The notes: a model not told the origin generated them from the letters alone. 7,692 nucleotides of DNA from an uncultured Collinsella sp. (GCA_900548935.1 URMR01000087.1:1-7692), one strand, 5' to 3'. Counted from the first letter of the stretch, positions 1 to 6,182 are shown. A program made the numbers and translations.

Positions 1-227
1 TTGCCGTGTACGCCGTTGCAAGCGGTCTCCCCCGCCGCGAACACGCGCGGCCACGCCTGCTGCATATAGGCGCGCAGGTCGTCGAACGACTGCCAGTTCA
101 CCGCCTCGGCATCCATGCTCGAGACGGTCGGAAACGACAGCACGCGGCCCAGGCGCTCGCACGCGCTAGCCTCGTCTATATCGGCAAAATCGTCCTCATG
201 CGCAAAGAAGCGCCAAACCTCGGCCAT
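1..227 (-). CDS. M20-family metallopeptidase, N-terminal part (truncated by window edge)
   Basis: The first 75 residues of a minus-strand protein are present; the rest lies beyond base 1. The ATG at 227 is preceded by AAAGGA 5 nt upstream (GAAAGGATGTC-ATG). The visible sequence (MAEVWRFF..., then RLGRVLSFPTVSSMD, then an aromatic-rich stretch with SFDDLRAYMQQAWPRVF at about residues 54-70) resembles the start of M20/M28-type zinc carboxypeptidases, where an 'FxTVSs' segment and a 'Lxxfl...fP' helix precede the catalytic HxD motif. The HxD and downstream zinc ligands are outside the window, so activity cannot be judged. The family hydrolyses peptides or N-acyl amino acids in the cytoplasm. The gene follows an amino-acid-type ABC transporter by 72 nt on the same strand, which fits hydrolysis of an imported substrate. 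Alternatives are another amidohydrolase or an unrelated protein; the family call rests on one short stretch. Confidence 0.6.
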   Translation of the reverse strand, partial: MAEVWRFFAHEDDFADIDEASACERLGRVLSFPTVSSMDAEAVNWQSFDDLRAYMQQAWPRVFAAGETACNGVHG

Positions 228-251
228 GACATCCTTTCGATTGTGATGACG

Positions 252-276
252 AGGGCCGCCCCACCGGAGCGGCCCT
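252..276 (-). other. GC-rich stem-loop between ATPase and peptidase genes
   Basis: AGGGCCGC (252-259) pairs perfectly with GCGGCCCT (269-276) around a 9-nt loop. It lies in the 72-nt gap between the ABC ATPase stop and the peptidase start. In the direction of transcription (minus) the stem is followed by CGTCATCAC, not by a T-run, so it is not a standard intrinsic terminator. It could protect the 3' end of the transporter mRNA or lower peptidase expression. That role is inferred; only the inverted repeat is seen. Confidence 0.45.
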
Positions 277-299
277 GCCACATAAGCGTTTGCGGTCGG

Positions 300-1085
300 T
301 TATTTGTCCTCGAGATAACGAGAGAGGAACTCGCGGGTGCGCTGGTGTTTGGGATTGCCGAAGAGCTCGGCCGGTGCCGCATCCTCGAGCACCACGCCCT
401 TGTCCATAAAGACCACGCGGTCGGACACCGTGCGGGCAAAGGCCATCTCGTGCGTGACGACGACCATGGTCATGCCGTCGGCCGCGAGTTTGCGCATGAC
501 CTCGAGCACCTCGCCCACGATCTCGGGGTCGAGCGCGGAGGTCGGCTCGTCGAACAGCATGATCTGCGGATTCATGCACAGGGCACGAGCGATGGCCACG
601 CGCTGTTTTTGACCACCGGACAGGCGGCCCACGGCGGCGTGCGCGAACTTTTCGAGTCCCACGCTCGTCAGATGCTCCATCGCGACCTTCTCGGCCTCGG
701 CCTTGCTCATCTTTTTGAGCGTGACGGGCGCGAGCGTGCAATTGTCGAGCACATCCATGTTGTTGAACAGGTTAAAGCCCTGGAACACCATGCCGATGTC
801 CTCGCGGAGTTTATTGATATTGCAGCGCTCGGCCGTAAGGTCCTGGCCGTGGAACCAGATGTGGCCCGCGTCCGGGGTCTCGAGCAGGTTGAGGCAACGC
901 AACAGCGTCGATTTGCCCGAACCCGAAGCGCCGATGATGGTGACGACCTCGCCTGATTTGACGGACAGGTCGATGCCTTTGAGCACCTCGAGCGAGCCGA
1001 AGCTCTTGCGCAGGCCCTCGACGCGGATAAGCGGCTCATTGGTCTGTGCGGCGGCCGCAACGCCGGTAGTAGCGGTATCTGCCAT
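300..1085 (-). CDS. Polar amino acid ABC transporter ATP-binding protein (GlnQ/HisP type)
   Basis: This 261-residue protein is the ATPase that powers import by the neighbouring permease and binding protein at the inner face of the membrane. All ABC motifs are intact: Walker A GASGSGKS (residues 52-59), Q-loop Q102 in VFQGFNLF, signature LSGGQ (155-159), Walker B IMLFDE (175-180), D-loop SALD (183-186) and the switch His212 in VVVTHEMAFA. The FQGFNLF and VTHEMAFAR wording is typical of the polar amino acid subfamily, and the length is close to the family norm (about 240-260), with an extra Ala/Thr-rich leader of roughly 15 residues. The ATG at 1085 has GAGGAG about 8 nt upstream. The gap to the permease stop is 22 nt, so the two are almost certainly co-transcribed. 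The substrate cannot be read from the ATPase. Confidence 0.95.
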   Translation of the reverse strand: MADTATTGVAAAAQTNEPLIRVEGLRKSFGSLEVLKGIDLSVKSGEVVTIIGASGSGKSTLLRCLNLLETPDAGHIWFHGQDLTAERCNINKLREDIGMVFQGFNLFNNMDVLDNCTLAPVTLKKMSKAEAEKVAMEHLTSVGLEKFAHAAVGRLSGGQKQRVAIARALCMNPQIMLFDEPTSALDPEIVGEVLEVMRKLAADGMTMVVVTHEMAFARTVSDRVVFMDKGVVLEDAAPAELFGNPKHQRTREFLSRYLEDK

Positions 1086-1107
1086 GATGATTCTCCTCGT
1101 CTTGAGC

Positions 1108-2256
1108 CTAGTTGGAGCTGGTCAGCGTTGCCGGGGCCTCGGCGCCGAGCTTTTTGCCAAAGGCTTCGAGCAGGCGGCTCGCCACGAGCGTCAGGATCAG
1201 GTAGACCACGAGCGCCACGCAGTAGACCTCCATCTGGCGGTAGTACACGCCGGCGACCGTGGTAGTAGCGTACATAAGGTCGAACACACCGATGACCGAG
1301 AGCACCGACGAATCCTTGATGTTGATGATGAGCTCGTTGGTGAGTGCCGGAATAGCGTTTTTAATGCCCTGGGGAAACACGACCTTGCGCATGGCCTGCC
1401 ACTGCGACAGGCCCAGCGAGCGCGCTGCCTCGGCCTGGCCGGGATCGATGGACTCGATGCCGCCACGCAGGACCTCCATCATGTAGGCGGTGGAGTTGAG
1501 CGAGATGGTGACAAGGCCGGCGGTGAAGGTACTCCAAATCTGGTTGGCCTGGGCGGTCTCGAAGCCCATGCCGCGCAAAACGGTGAAGCCCGCGTAATAG
1601 ATGAGTAGGCCCTGGACCATCATGGGCGTGCCGCGCACGATGGTAGAGTAGATGGTCGCAAAGCCGCGGCCAATGCTCTTAAAGAAGCGCACCAGGTCGT
1701 TGTCCACGCGATCGAAGGTCTGAATACGCAGGAACACAAAGAGCAGCGCCAGGAAGAATGCGATGACGGTGCCGAAGGTGGCAAGCGCGATGGTGATCTC
1801 GATGCCGCGGATGAAGAAGTCGCCGCTCTTGTAGGTCATGTAGACCAGGCTCGACAAAAAGTAGCTAGGGTTGGAATCCGAGACGATGCTCACCTGTACC
1901 AGGTCGATAAACGACATGACGCAGCGGTCCACGAAAAAGATCGCCGCGATGGCGACCACGACATAGCTGCCCAGGCGCGCGCCGCGGCGGAAACGCTCGG
2001 ATGCGAACGGCGACTCTTCGCGATAGCCACTCCAGTGCATAAGCTTGGTGACGAGCGCCGCCGCCGACACGACAATCCAGGCCCAAAGAATCGCCCAAAG
2101 GCAATCCTGGAAGATGCCGGTGGGGGCCAAGAAGCTCAGCGGCGTGGGGTTGCGCTGGCTAAACGCCAGGCCGAGCGCCGCGATAACGCTCGTGCCCAGG
2201 TATACATAACGGTGGTCGGCCTTGATAAAGGAGGCCAGACGATTGATGGTTTTCAT
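1108..2256 (-). CDS. Amino acid ABC transporter permease with N-terminal membrane extension
   Basis: This 382-residue inner-membrane protein forms the transport channel and docks the ATPase. The C-terminal 230 residues are a standard HisM/GlnP-type permease: a first core helix near 152-176 (IEITIALATFGTVIAFFLAL), the RGTP motif (208-211), and the EAA loop from E276 (EAARSLGLSQWQAMRKVVFP) that contacts the ATPase, followed by the usual DSSVLS segment and a last helix near 343-362. Family members are normally about 220-250 residues. Here roughly 150 residues precede the core, with hydrophobic stretches near 17-32, 49-72 and 95-117 that look like three additional membrane segments. Only one permease gene is present, so a homodimer is expected. 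The start ATG at 2256 has GGGAGG 4 nt upstream, and that site merges with the stop codon of the binding-protein gene, suggesting translational coupling. Confidence 0.93.
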   Translation of the reverse strand: MKTINRLASFIKADHRYVYLGTSVIAALGLAFSQRNPTPLSFLAPTGIFQDCLWAILWAWIVVSAAALVTKLMHWSGYREESPFASERFRRGARLGSYVVVAIAAIFFVDRCVMSFIDLVQVSIVSDSNPSYFLSSLVYMTYKSGDFFIRGIEITIALATFGTVIAFFLALLFVFLRIQTFDRVDNDLVRFFKSIGRGFATIYSTIVRGTPMMVQGLLIYYAGFTVLRGMGFETAQANQIWSTFTAGLVTISLNSTAYMMEVLRGGIESIDPGQAEAARSLGLSQWQAMRKVVFPQGIKNAIPALTNELIINIKDSSVLSVIGVFDLMYATTTVAGVYYRQMEVYCVALVVYLILTLVASRLLEAFGKKLGAEAPATLTSSN

Positions 2257-2260
2257 GCTG

Positions 2261-2266
2261 CCTCCC
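2261..2266 (-). promoter_or_regulatory. Permease ribosome binding site fused to upstream stop codon
   Basis: On the minus strand the binding-protein stop TAG (2268-2266) runs directly into GGGAGG (2266-2261), 4 nt before the permease ATG, reading TAGGGAGGCAGC-ATG. A ribosome finishing the binding protein covers the permease start site, which favours coupled translation. The arrangement is seen in the sequence; the coupling is inferred. Confidence 0.75.
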
Positions 2267-3192
2267 TATGCCGGCTGACGATCGAGGCACGCGCCCCACA
2301 TTTGGTCGCGTTCCTCTTGGCTAATGCCCTTGAGTGTCTTGTCGATGAGTTTAAGCAGCTTGTCCGAGCCCTTGCGGCAGCCGACGTTTGCCGTGACCTC
2401 CTGCTTAAAGCCCTCGCCTTCGGCAAAATGAATGGGAACGATGCCCGGGTTTTGAGCCATATAGCCCTTCTCGTTCTCGGTGTTGTAGGTCACGGCGTCG
2501 CACGTGCCCTGCAGCAGGTTCGAAAACACCGTGGGGACGGAGTCGACCGGGTTTTTGTGGACGACGCCCGGGATCTCGTCGATGACGGTATCGAGCATGG
2601 TGTCCTTTTGGCCGAGCACCGTGGCGCCGCTAAAGTCGCTGAGCTTGGTGGCGTTTTGGTAGGGCGAGCCCTCTTTTACGAACAGGCCAAAGTAGCCAAT
2701 GAAGTACGGGTCGGAGAAACCGACCGACTCCTCACGCTCGGGCGTGGCGCTCATGCCGGCGATGATGAGGTCGATCTGGCCGTTGTTGAGCGAATCGATA
2801 AGGCCCGAGAAGCTCTGCTTGACGGCAACGGGCTCGCCGCCGAGGGCCTTGCAGACGATCTTGGCGATCTGCACGTCGTAGCCATCGGCATAGGCGCCCT
2901 GCACGTTGTCGATGGGGATGGTGTACTCGCTGGCTTCGGAAACCTGCCAGTTGTACGGGGCGTAGGCCGCCTCCATGCCAATGCGGATCTTGTCCTTGCC
3001 GATCACGGAATCGGACAGGTCGTCACGACCGCCGCCCGTCGTGGGCTGAACTACCTTGAGCGTAGACGGGCGCTGGCAGCCGGCGAGCGCGCCGGCGACG
3101 ACGGAAGCGCTCGCAGCGAGAGCGCTACCCAAAAAGATGCGACGGCTGCATACCGGCTGTGGATGCGCGTCGCGTTGATGGGGAGAATGCAT
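2266..3192 (-). CDS. Tat-exported amino acid ABC transporter solute-binding lipoprotein
   Basis: This 308-residue extracytoplasmic receptor belongs to the bacterial solute-binding protein family 3. The start is set at 3192 because AGGGAAGG lies 7 nt upstream; the open frame goes on upstream to 3264 but without a leader-like sequence. The N-terminus has a textbook Tat motif SRRIFLG (16-22), a hydrophobic stretch and the lipobox LAGC (36-39), so the mature protein should be lipid-anchored at Cys39. Family features follow: MEAAYAPYNW (73-82), SLNNGQIDLIIAGMSATPER (134-153) with Arg153 at the carboxylate-binding position, and FSDPYF (159-164). At the spot where HisJ-like proteins carry the Asp that holds the alpha-amino group, this protein has Asn237 (DAVTYN), with Glu239 close by, so the ligand may be unusual. 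It is the first gene of the operon with the permease and ATPase. I do not assign a substrate. Confidence 0.93.
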   Translation of the reverse strand: MHSPHQRDAHPQPVCSRRIFLGSALAASASVVAGALAGCQRPSTLKVVQPTTGGGRDDLSDSVIGKDKIRIGMEAAYAPYNWQVSEASEYTIPIDNVQGAYADGYDVQIAKIVCKALGGEPVAVKQSFSGLIDSLNNGQIDLIIAGMSATPEREESVGFSDPYFIGYFGLFVKEGSPYQNATKLSDFSGATVLGQKDTMLDTVIDEIPGVVHKNPVDSVPTVFSNLLQGTCDAVTYNTENEKGYMAQNPGIVPIHFAEGEGFKQEVTANVGCRKGSDKLLKLIDKTLKGISQEERDQMWGACLDRQPA

Positions 3193-3330
3193 AATCTGCC
3201 TTCCCTGTTGAATCGTATGCTGACGACTTAACAGGATATACGCCAGCGACCAGCAGCGCAGCACAAGCTCGAAAAATTAATAGACACACGGTAGTCATTG
3301 GGGACGCCGATGTTTTGGCAATGCCGGCGA

Positions 3331-3429
3331 GCGACGTCCAGAGCGAACAAGTGGCATGAAAAAGGCAAGGCATGACCAGAAGGTCTATGCCTTGCCTTTT
3401 GAATGACAAATTATCGCTCTGGACGGCGC
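3331..3429. repeat. 99-bp symmetric nested palindrome containing a terminator core
   Basis: All parts share one centre at 3380. The outer arms 3331-3346 and 3414-3429 match at 15 of 16 positions (GCGaCGTCCAGAGCGA; mismatch at 3334/3426). The inner arms 3360-3373 and 3387-3400 match at 14 of 14, and a GACC/GGTC tip closes on an AGAA loop with one bulged base (3386). The two spacers between outer and inner arms are both 13 nt (3347-3359 and 3401-3413) and still agree at 6 of 13 positions. Symmetry stops sharply outside 3331 and 3429. The outer arm on the far side lies beyond the expected termination point of the epimerase transcript, so the outer symmetry is better explained as a DNA-level element (MITE or REP-like) than as terminator structure. 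Confidence 0.8.
3360..3400 (-). terminator. Strong intrinsic terminator, potentially bidirectional
   Basis: A 14-bp perfect stem (AAAAGGCAAGGCAT with ATGCCTTGCCTTTT) extends by a GACC/GGTC tip. On the minus strand the stem ends in five T residues (complement of A3359-A3363), 56 nt after the stop of the aldose epimerase gene, and so separates it from the transporter operon. On the plus strand it ends in TTTT, so it could also block antisense transcription. Confidence 0.88.
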
Positions 3430-3455
3430 GCAGCATCGACCGAGCGGCGGAACCT

Positions 3456-4349
3456 CTAAAGCAAGGTAACGCTAAAGCTGCGCTTGTCCGTCTCGCCGGG
3501 AGCCAAGGTGATGGTGTTGACCTTATGCTCAAAGACGTCGTCCTCGGTGTCCATGGTGGTGTGACCGGTCCAGGGCTCGAGCGCCACAAACGGAGCGTCG
3601 TTGGCGGCAGACCACACGCCGATGTACTTAAAGCCCTCAAAGTCGATCTTGACGCCGTGGCCCGACTTGCGGCCGCGCAGCGTGAGCGTGGAGCCCGGGG
3701 TATCGGTGAACATGATGGCGTCGTTATCGAAGCTGCGGTGAGTGATGGGCAGCATGTCCGAGTTATCGGGGGCCTTGTAGCTACCCTCGAACGTCATAAG
3801 GCCATCGGGCGTGATGATGGGGGCCTCGTTGGTCCAAGCCTCGGTAAACGCCAGCTCGTAATCCTCGAACGTCTCGTCCTCGGCACCGGGGGCAGGCACG
3901 TTAAATGCAGGGTGGCCGCCCACCGAGAACGGCAGCTTCACGTCGCCGGTGTTGGTGACGGCAAAGGTCTGCGTGAGGGTGGCGTCGCCGGTCAGGGCAT
4001 AGGTCATGTTGAGCTTAAAGTGGAACGGGAACGCCTTGAGCGACTCGGGCGTGTCGGTGAGCTCGTAGGTAACGGACGAACCATCCTCCGACACCTCGAC
4101 GATCTTGTGCTCGACAATGCGCGCGATGCCGTGGCGCGCCATCTCGCAGGTGCCGGCCGCAGACGTCGCCGTGTTGTTGCGCAGCGATCCCACGATGGGG
4201 AACAGGATAGGCGCGTGCTTGCCCCAAAAGGCCGGGTCGCCCTGCCACAGATACTCATTGCCGTTGAGGGCAAGGCTCGTGAGCTGGGCGCCCATGGAAT
4301 CGATGGCCGCGGTAAGGCCGCCGCGCTTAATGGTAGTGACGGTGGACAT
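3456..4349 (-). CDS. Aldose 1-epimerase family protein (LacX/GalM-like)
   Basis: This 297-residue cytoplasmic protein belongs to the galactose-mutarotase-like fold, which interconverts alpha and beta anomers of hexoses or related sugars. The start ATG at 4349 has GGAGG 7 nt upstream; the longer open frame to 4454 runs through the stop of the preceding gene and is not used. Expected active-site residues are visible: Arg57 (GSLRNN), His73 (ARHGIAR), His146 in GGHPAFNVP and Glu258 in VALEPW, the likely catalytic base. The HGIAR and GGHPAFNVP wording and the length of about 300 fit the LacX branch better than classical GalM of about 340 residues, so the true substrate is open. There are no sugar-catabolism genes beside it. 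Its upstream neighbour on the same strand is a membrane protein of unknown function (79-nt gap), and it is followed by a strong terminator. Confidence 0.9.
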   Translation of the reverse strand: MSTVTTIKRGGLTAAIDSMGAQLTSLALNGNEYLWQGDPAFWGKHAPILFPIVGSLRNNTATSAAGTCEMARHGIARIVEHKIVEVSEDGSSVTYELTDTPESLKAFPFHFKLNMTYALTGDATLTQTFAVTNTGDVKLPFSVGGHPAFNVPAPGAEDETFEDYELAFTEAWTNEAPIITPDGLMTFEGSYKAPDNSDMLPITHRSFDNDAIMFTDTPGSTLTLRGRKSGHGVKIDFEGFKYIGVWSAANDAPFVALEPWTGHTTMDTEDDVFEHKVNTITLAPGETDKRSFSVTLL

Positions 4350-4428
4350 GCTACTTCCTCCAATAGTGAACAACGGTGTCGAGGGATATTGTCCCACTCT
4401 TGGCGGCGGGGTTGAGCGGCGGGCGCAG

Positions 4429-5295
4429 TTATTGAGCAATAGCGTAAAGGTCAAACCCGCCCTGCGGCGTGCTATCGACCGTGTCGGGAGCCTGTGAATT
4501 AAAACTCACCGGAACCATGCGCTTTGAGGCGCGGTAACGCGTGCCGTCGGTGGCGACGGGCGGCTCATCCACCGTGAGCTCGTAGTCGCCGGGCTTAAGC
4601 TCGATGCCGTCACCTTCGGAATTGACGTATTGATACTCGTCGATTGTTTGTCCCTTGAGCGTGCGGCCCACGATATGGACGAGCATCTGGCTATCGCCGC
4701 GCGCGGTATCCCACGCCACGCCGTCCTTAACCTCAACCGACACATGCACCGAGCGCGTGCGGCTGAGCGATTGCTCGACAGACATCTCGACCTTGGCGGC
4801 ATCTTGGCGCTGCTGCTCGACATGGCCCCAGATGCTGCCGATTGCCGAGCAGGCGATAACGCCGGCCATGAAGGCAATGAGGATGGGGCCGAGCGGAGAG
4901 CGGCGACCCGCGTCTTCCTCATGAGCCAGGTCGGGGCGATGCGTTGGCGCAGGCGCCTGAGCACCCTGCGCGGGCACGTCGAGAATGCTGAAAGATGCTG
5001 TACTGCCGGGGTCGATGGTGTGGCGCGGCTGCGGGGTCTTGGCCGGCGAGATGGACATGTCCGCCGGCTCATCGAGTGTGGCCGTGGCATCGGCCTTAGC
5101 CTCGTCGGCCTCGGCCTGGGCCCAGGCCTGTTCAAAGGTTAGGGGTTCGGCGGAGTCGGAAGCGGCGTCCGTCTCGACGGCATCGTTGCCGGTCTCGTCC
5201 TCGTCGCTCGACACGTCGCGTGGCGCGGGCTCGTCCCACTCCTCGTCCGGAGCCTCGCCCTCGCTATACCACCATTCAAAGTTATCGATATCCAT
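4429..5295 (-). CDS. Acidic single-pass membrane protein of unknown function
   Basis: I do not recognise this 288-residue protein. Residues 1-80 are strongly acidic and probably disordered, opening with an aromatic patch (FEWWYSEGE, 6-14) and followed by Glu/Asp/Ala/Ser-rich sequence. Residues 81-133 are Pro/Ala-rich and end in basic RR (131-132). One membrane helix spans about 135-157 (PLGPILIAFMAGVIACSAIG). The acidic half should be cytoplasmic by the positive-inside rule, with the C-terminal 130 residues outside. The outer part looks like a small beta-rich domain (VHVSVEVKDGVAW..., GIELKPGDYELTVDEPP near 234-249), reminiscent of Ig-like or carrier-type sandwich domains. The start ATG at 5295 is preceded by AAGGGG about 8 nt upstream, part of which lies in a GGGGCGCCCC palindrome. 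The gene may be co-transcribed with the epimerase 79 nt downstream. Its function is unknown. Confidence 0.85.
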   Translation of the reverse strand: MDIDNFEWWYSEGEAPDEEWDEPAPRDVSSDEDETGNDAVETDAASDSAEPLTFEQAWAQAEADEAKADATATLDEPADMSISPAKTPQPRHTIDPGSTASFSILDVPAQGAQAPAPTHRPDLAHEEDAGRRSPLGPILIAFMAGVIACSAIGSIWGHVEQQRQDAAKVEMSVEQSLSRTRSVHVSVEVKDGVAWDTARGDSQMLVHIVGRTLKGQTIDEYQYVNSEGDGIELKPGDYELTVDEPPVATDGTRYRASKRMVPVSFNSQAPDTVDSTPQGGFDLYAIAQ

Positions 5296-5297
5296 AC

Positions 5298-5307
5298 GGG
5301 GCGCCCC
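5298..5307 (-). promoter_or_regulatory. Palindrome overlapping the ribosome binding site of the membrane protein gene
   Basis: GGGGCGCCCC is a perfect 10-bp palindrome ending 2 nt before the ATG at 5295, and its minus-strand copy supplies the GGGG of the AAGGGG ribosome binding site. As RNA it could form only a 3-bp stem with a 4-nt loop, or pair between molecules. It may dampen initiation or be chance in GC-rich DNA. Confidence 0.3.
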
Positions 5308-5336
5308 TTAGGCCTCGCAAATAAACACTTGCCAGC

Positions 5337-5342
5337 CTTATA
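5337..5342 (-). promoter_or_regulatory. Possible -10 box of the membrane protein gene
   Basis: The minus strand reads TATAAG about 41 nt before the ATG at 5295, five of six matches to the sigma-70 -10 consensus. No good -35 hexamer lies 16-18 nt further upstream, so this is only a candidate. Confidence 0.25.
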
Positions 5343-5380
5343 CCCCCAAACGGCGCTGGAGCTCGCCGGCGCAGACAGGA

Positions 5381-5445
5381 AAACCGTCACAACATTCGAC
5401 GCTTTCCCTCGTTTTTGAGATTTTCGCCGAATGTTGTGACGGTTT
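5381..5445. repeat. Long inverted repeat with perfect 18-bp arms
   Basis: AAACCGTCACAACATTCG (5381-5398) is the exact reverse complement of 5428-5445, with a 29-nt intervening segment (5399-5427) that is pyrimidine-rich on the plus strand. It lies between the stop of the Nudix gene (5472) and the start of the membrane protein gene (5295). On the minus strand the far arm ends GACGGTTTT followed by CC, so it could act as a terminator for the Nudix transcript. The large loop, long AT-containing stem and short T-run are not typical of one. A REP/MITE-type intergenic element is the other main option. It shares no obvious sequence with the palindrome at 3331-3429. Confidence 0.8.
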
Positions 5446-5471
5446 GAGTGCGGCAAAGGGACTATCTTTTT

Positions 5472-6119
5472 TCACATAGCAAGGGCCGTACGGATGGATG
5501 GGTCGCTAAGGGCCTCGCGGAGCCAAGGGGCCAGCTGCTCGGGGCGACCCTGCAGGTAGCCGTCGAGCTCGGACGGGGCCATGCGACGCACCTCTGAGAT
5601 CTCCTCTTGGTTGATATACAGCTCGCCGGGCTCAACATGGGCAAGGTAGACCTCGCACCACTCGCACTCGCAGCGACCGTCGCCGTGATCCTCGCGGTAC
5701 ACCACGTGTCCGAGGTGCTTGAGCTGATCGGGCTCGCGCGTAATGCCGAGCTCTTCGTTAATGCGACGCGCCGTGGCGGCCGCGACGTCTTCCCCGGGGA
5801 GCGGATGGCCGGCGCAGCTATCGGCCAGCACCCCGCCCCACAGGCGTTTGAGCGGACTGCGGCGACAGAGCAGCAGGTGCGCGTCTTCGCCCCGGCCCTC
5901 GACCAAAAGCGTCAGAAATGCCTGATGCAGGATGCCCTCGCCGGTATGGGCCTCGATGCGATCGACGGGACTGAGCGCCTCGCCGGTCGCGGCATCGACC
6001 GCCACGACCTCGGCGCCCGCGCCGCCCTCATCCCAGCCGGCGCGCAGAATGCGGGCTGCAACCTCCTCGGGCGCAAAATTGCCCTCGCCCACTGCAACCT
6101 TTGTCGTGTGCATACCCAT
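5472..6119 (-). CDS. Nudix protein of the type I isopentenyl-diphosphate isomerase family, altered active site
   Basis: This 215-residue protein follows type I IPP isomerase along its length: an AHTGEGILHQAF segment (57-68), CRRSPLKRLWGG (85-96), CAGHPLPGE (102-110), a Nudix-like helix ARRINEELGI (117-126), ECEWCEVYLA (151-160) and APWLREAL (197-204). By comparison with the E. coli enzyme the metal ligands are all present: His58, His65, His105, Glu123, Glu151 and Glu153. The catalytic cysteine two residues before the conserved His is Ala103, with a cysteine one place earlier (Cys102). WTNS of the canonical enzyme reads LADS. It may be an isomerase using a shifted cysteine, an inactive paralogue or a Nudix hydrolase of another substrate. 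The ATG at 6119 (AGGAGG 4 nt upstream) and the ATG at 6113 (10 nt) are both possible starts. The gene is driven by its own promoter at 6172-6200. Confidence 0.85.
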   Translation of the reverse strand: MGMHTTKVAVGEGNFAPEEVAARILRAGWDEGGAGAEVVAVDAATGEALSPVDRIEAHTGEGILHQAFLTLLVEGRGEDAHLLLCRRSPLKRLWGGVLADSCAGHPLPGEDVAAATARRINEELGITREPDQLKHLGHVVYREDHGDGRCECEWCEVYLAHVEPGELYINQEEISEVRRMAPSELDGYLQGRPEQLAPWLREALSDPSIRTALAM

Positions 6120-6159
6120 GGGACCTCCTGTCGCCCGCGATGTACCTGAGACCATCTTC

Positions 6160-6182
6160 GCCTGTATTGCGACTATACAGGC
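6160..6182. promoter_or_regulatory. Dyad operator covering the -10 box of the Nudix gene
   Basis: GCCTGTAT (6160-6167) and ATACAGGC (6175-6182) are perfect 8-bp inverted arms separated by 7 nt. The dyad covers the -10 hexamer (6172-6177) and the predicted start of the Nudix transcript (about 6165), the usual position for a repressor site. A dimeric regulator bound here could also influence the divergent transporter gene. The symmetry is seen; the regulator is unknown and not encoded in the visible window. Confidence 0.6.

Noticed and set aside
6..956. Long plus-strand open frame opposite the ABC ATPase
   Set aside because: It is the antisense shadow of a gene with all ABC motifs; the His/Arg/Leu-rich translation has no family features and no ribosome binding site.
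2035..3231. 398-codon plus-strand open frame opposite permease and binding protein
   Set aside because: It runs across two well-supported minus-strand genes and their junction; it is a product of high-GC codon bias.
3193..3330. Promoter of the transporter operon
   Set aside because: Candidate -10 boxes (minus-strand TATATC at 3240-3235 and a TATTAA further upstream) have no acceptable -35 at 16-18 nt, so none is reported, although a promoter must lie here.
3125..3640. 171-codon minus-strand frame spanning the epimerase end, the palindrome and the binding-protein start
   Set aside because: It crosses a strong terminator and two genes in another frame; no start signal or domain is visible.
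4383..4395. Small inverted repeat GGGA-TATTG-TCCC between membrane protein and epimerase genes
   Set aside because: Only 4 bp of stem and no T-run; expected by chance.
3372..4415. 347-codon plus-strand open frame opposite the aldose epimerase
   Set aside because: It starts inside the terminator hairpin and mirrors a gene with recognisable active-site residues.
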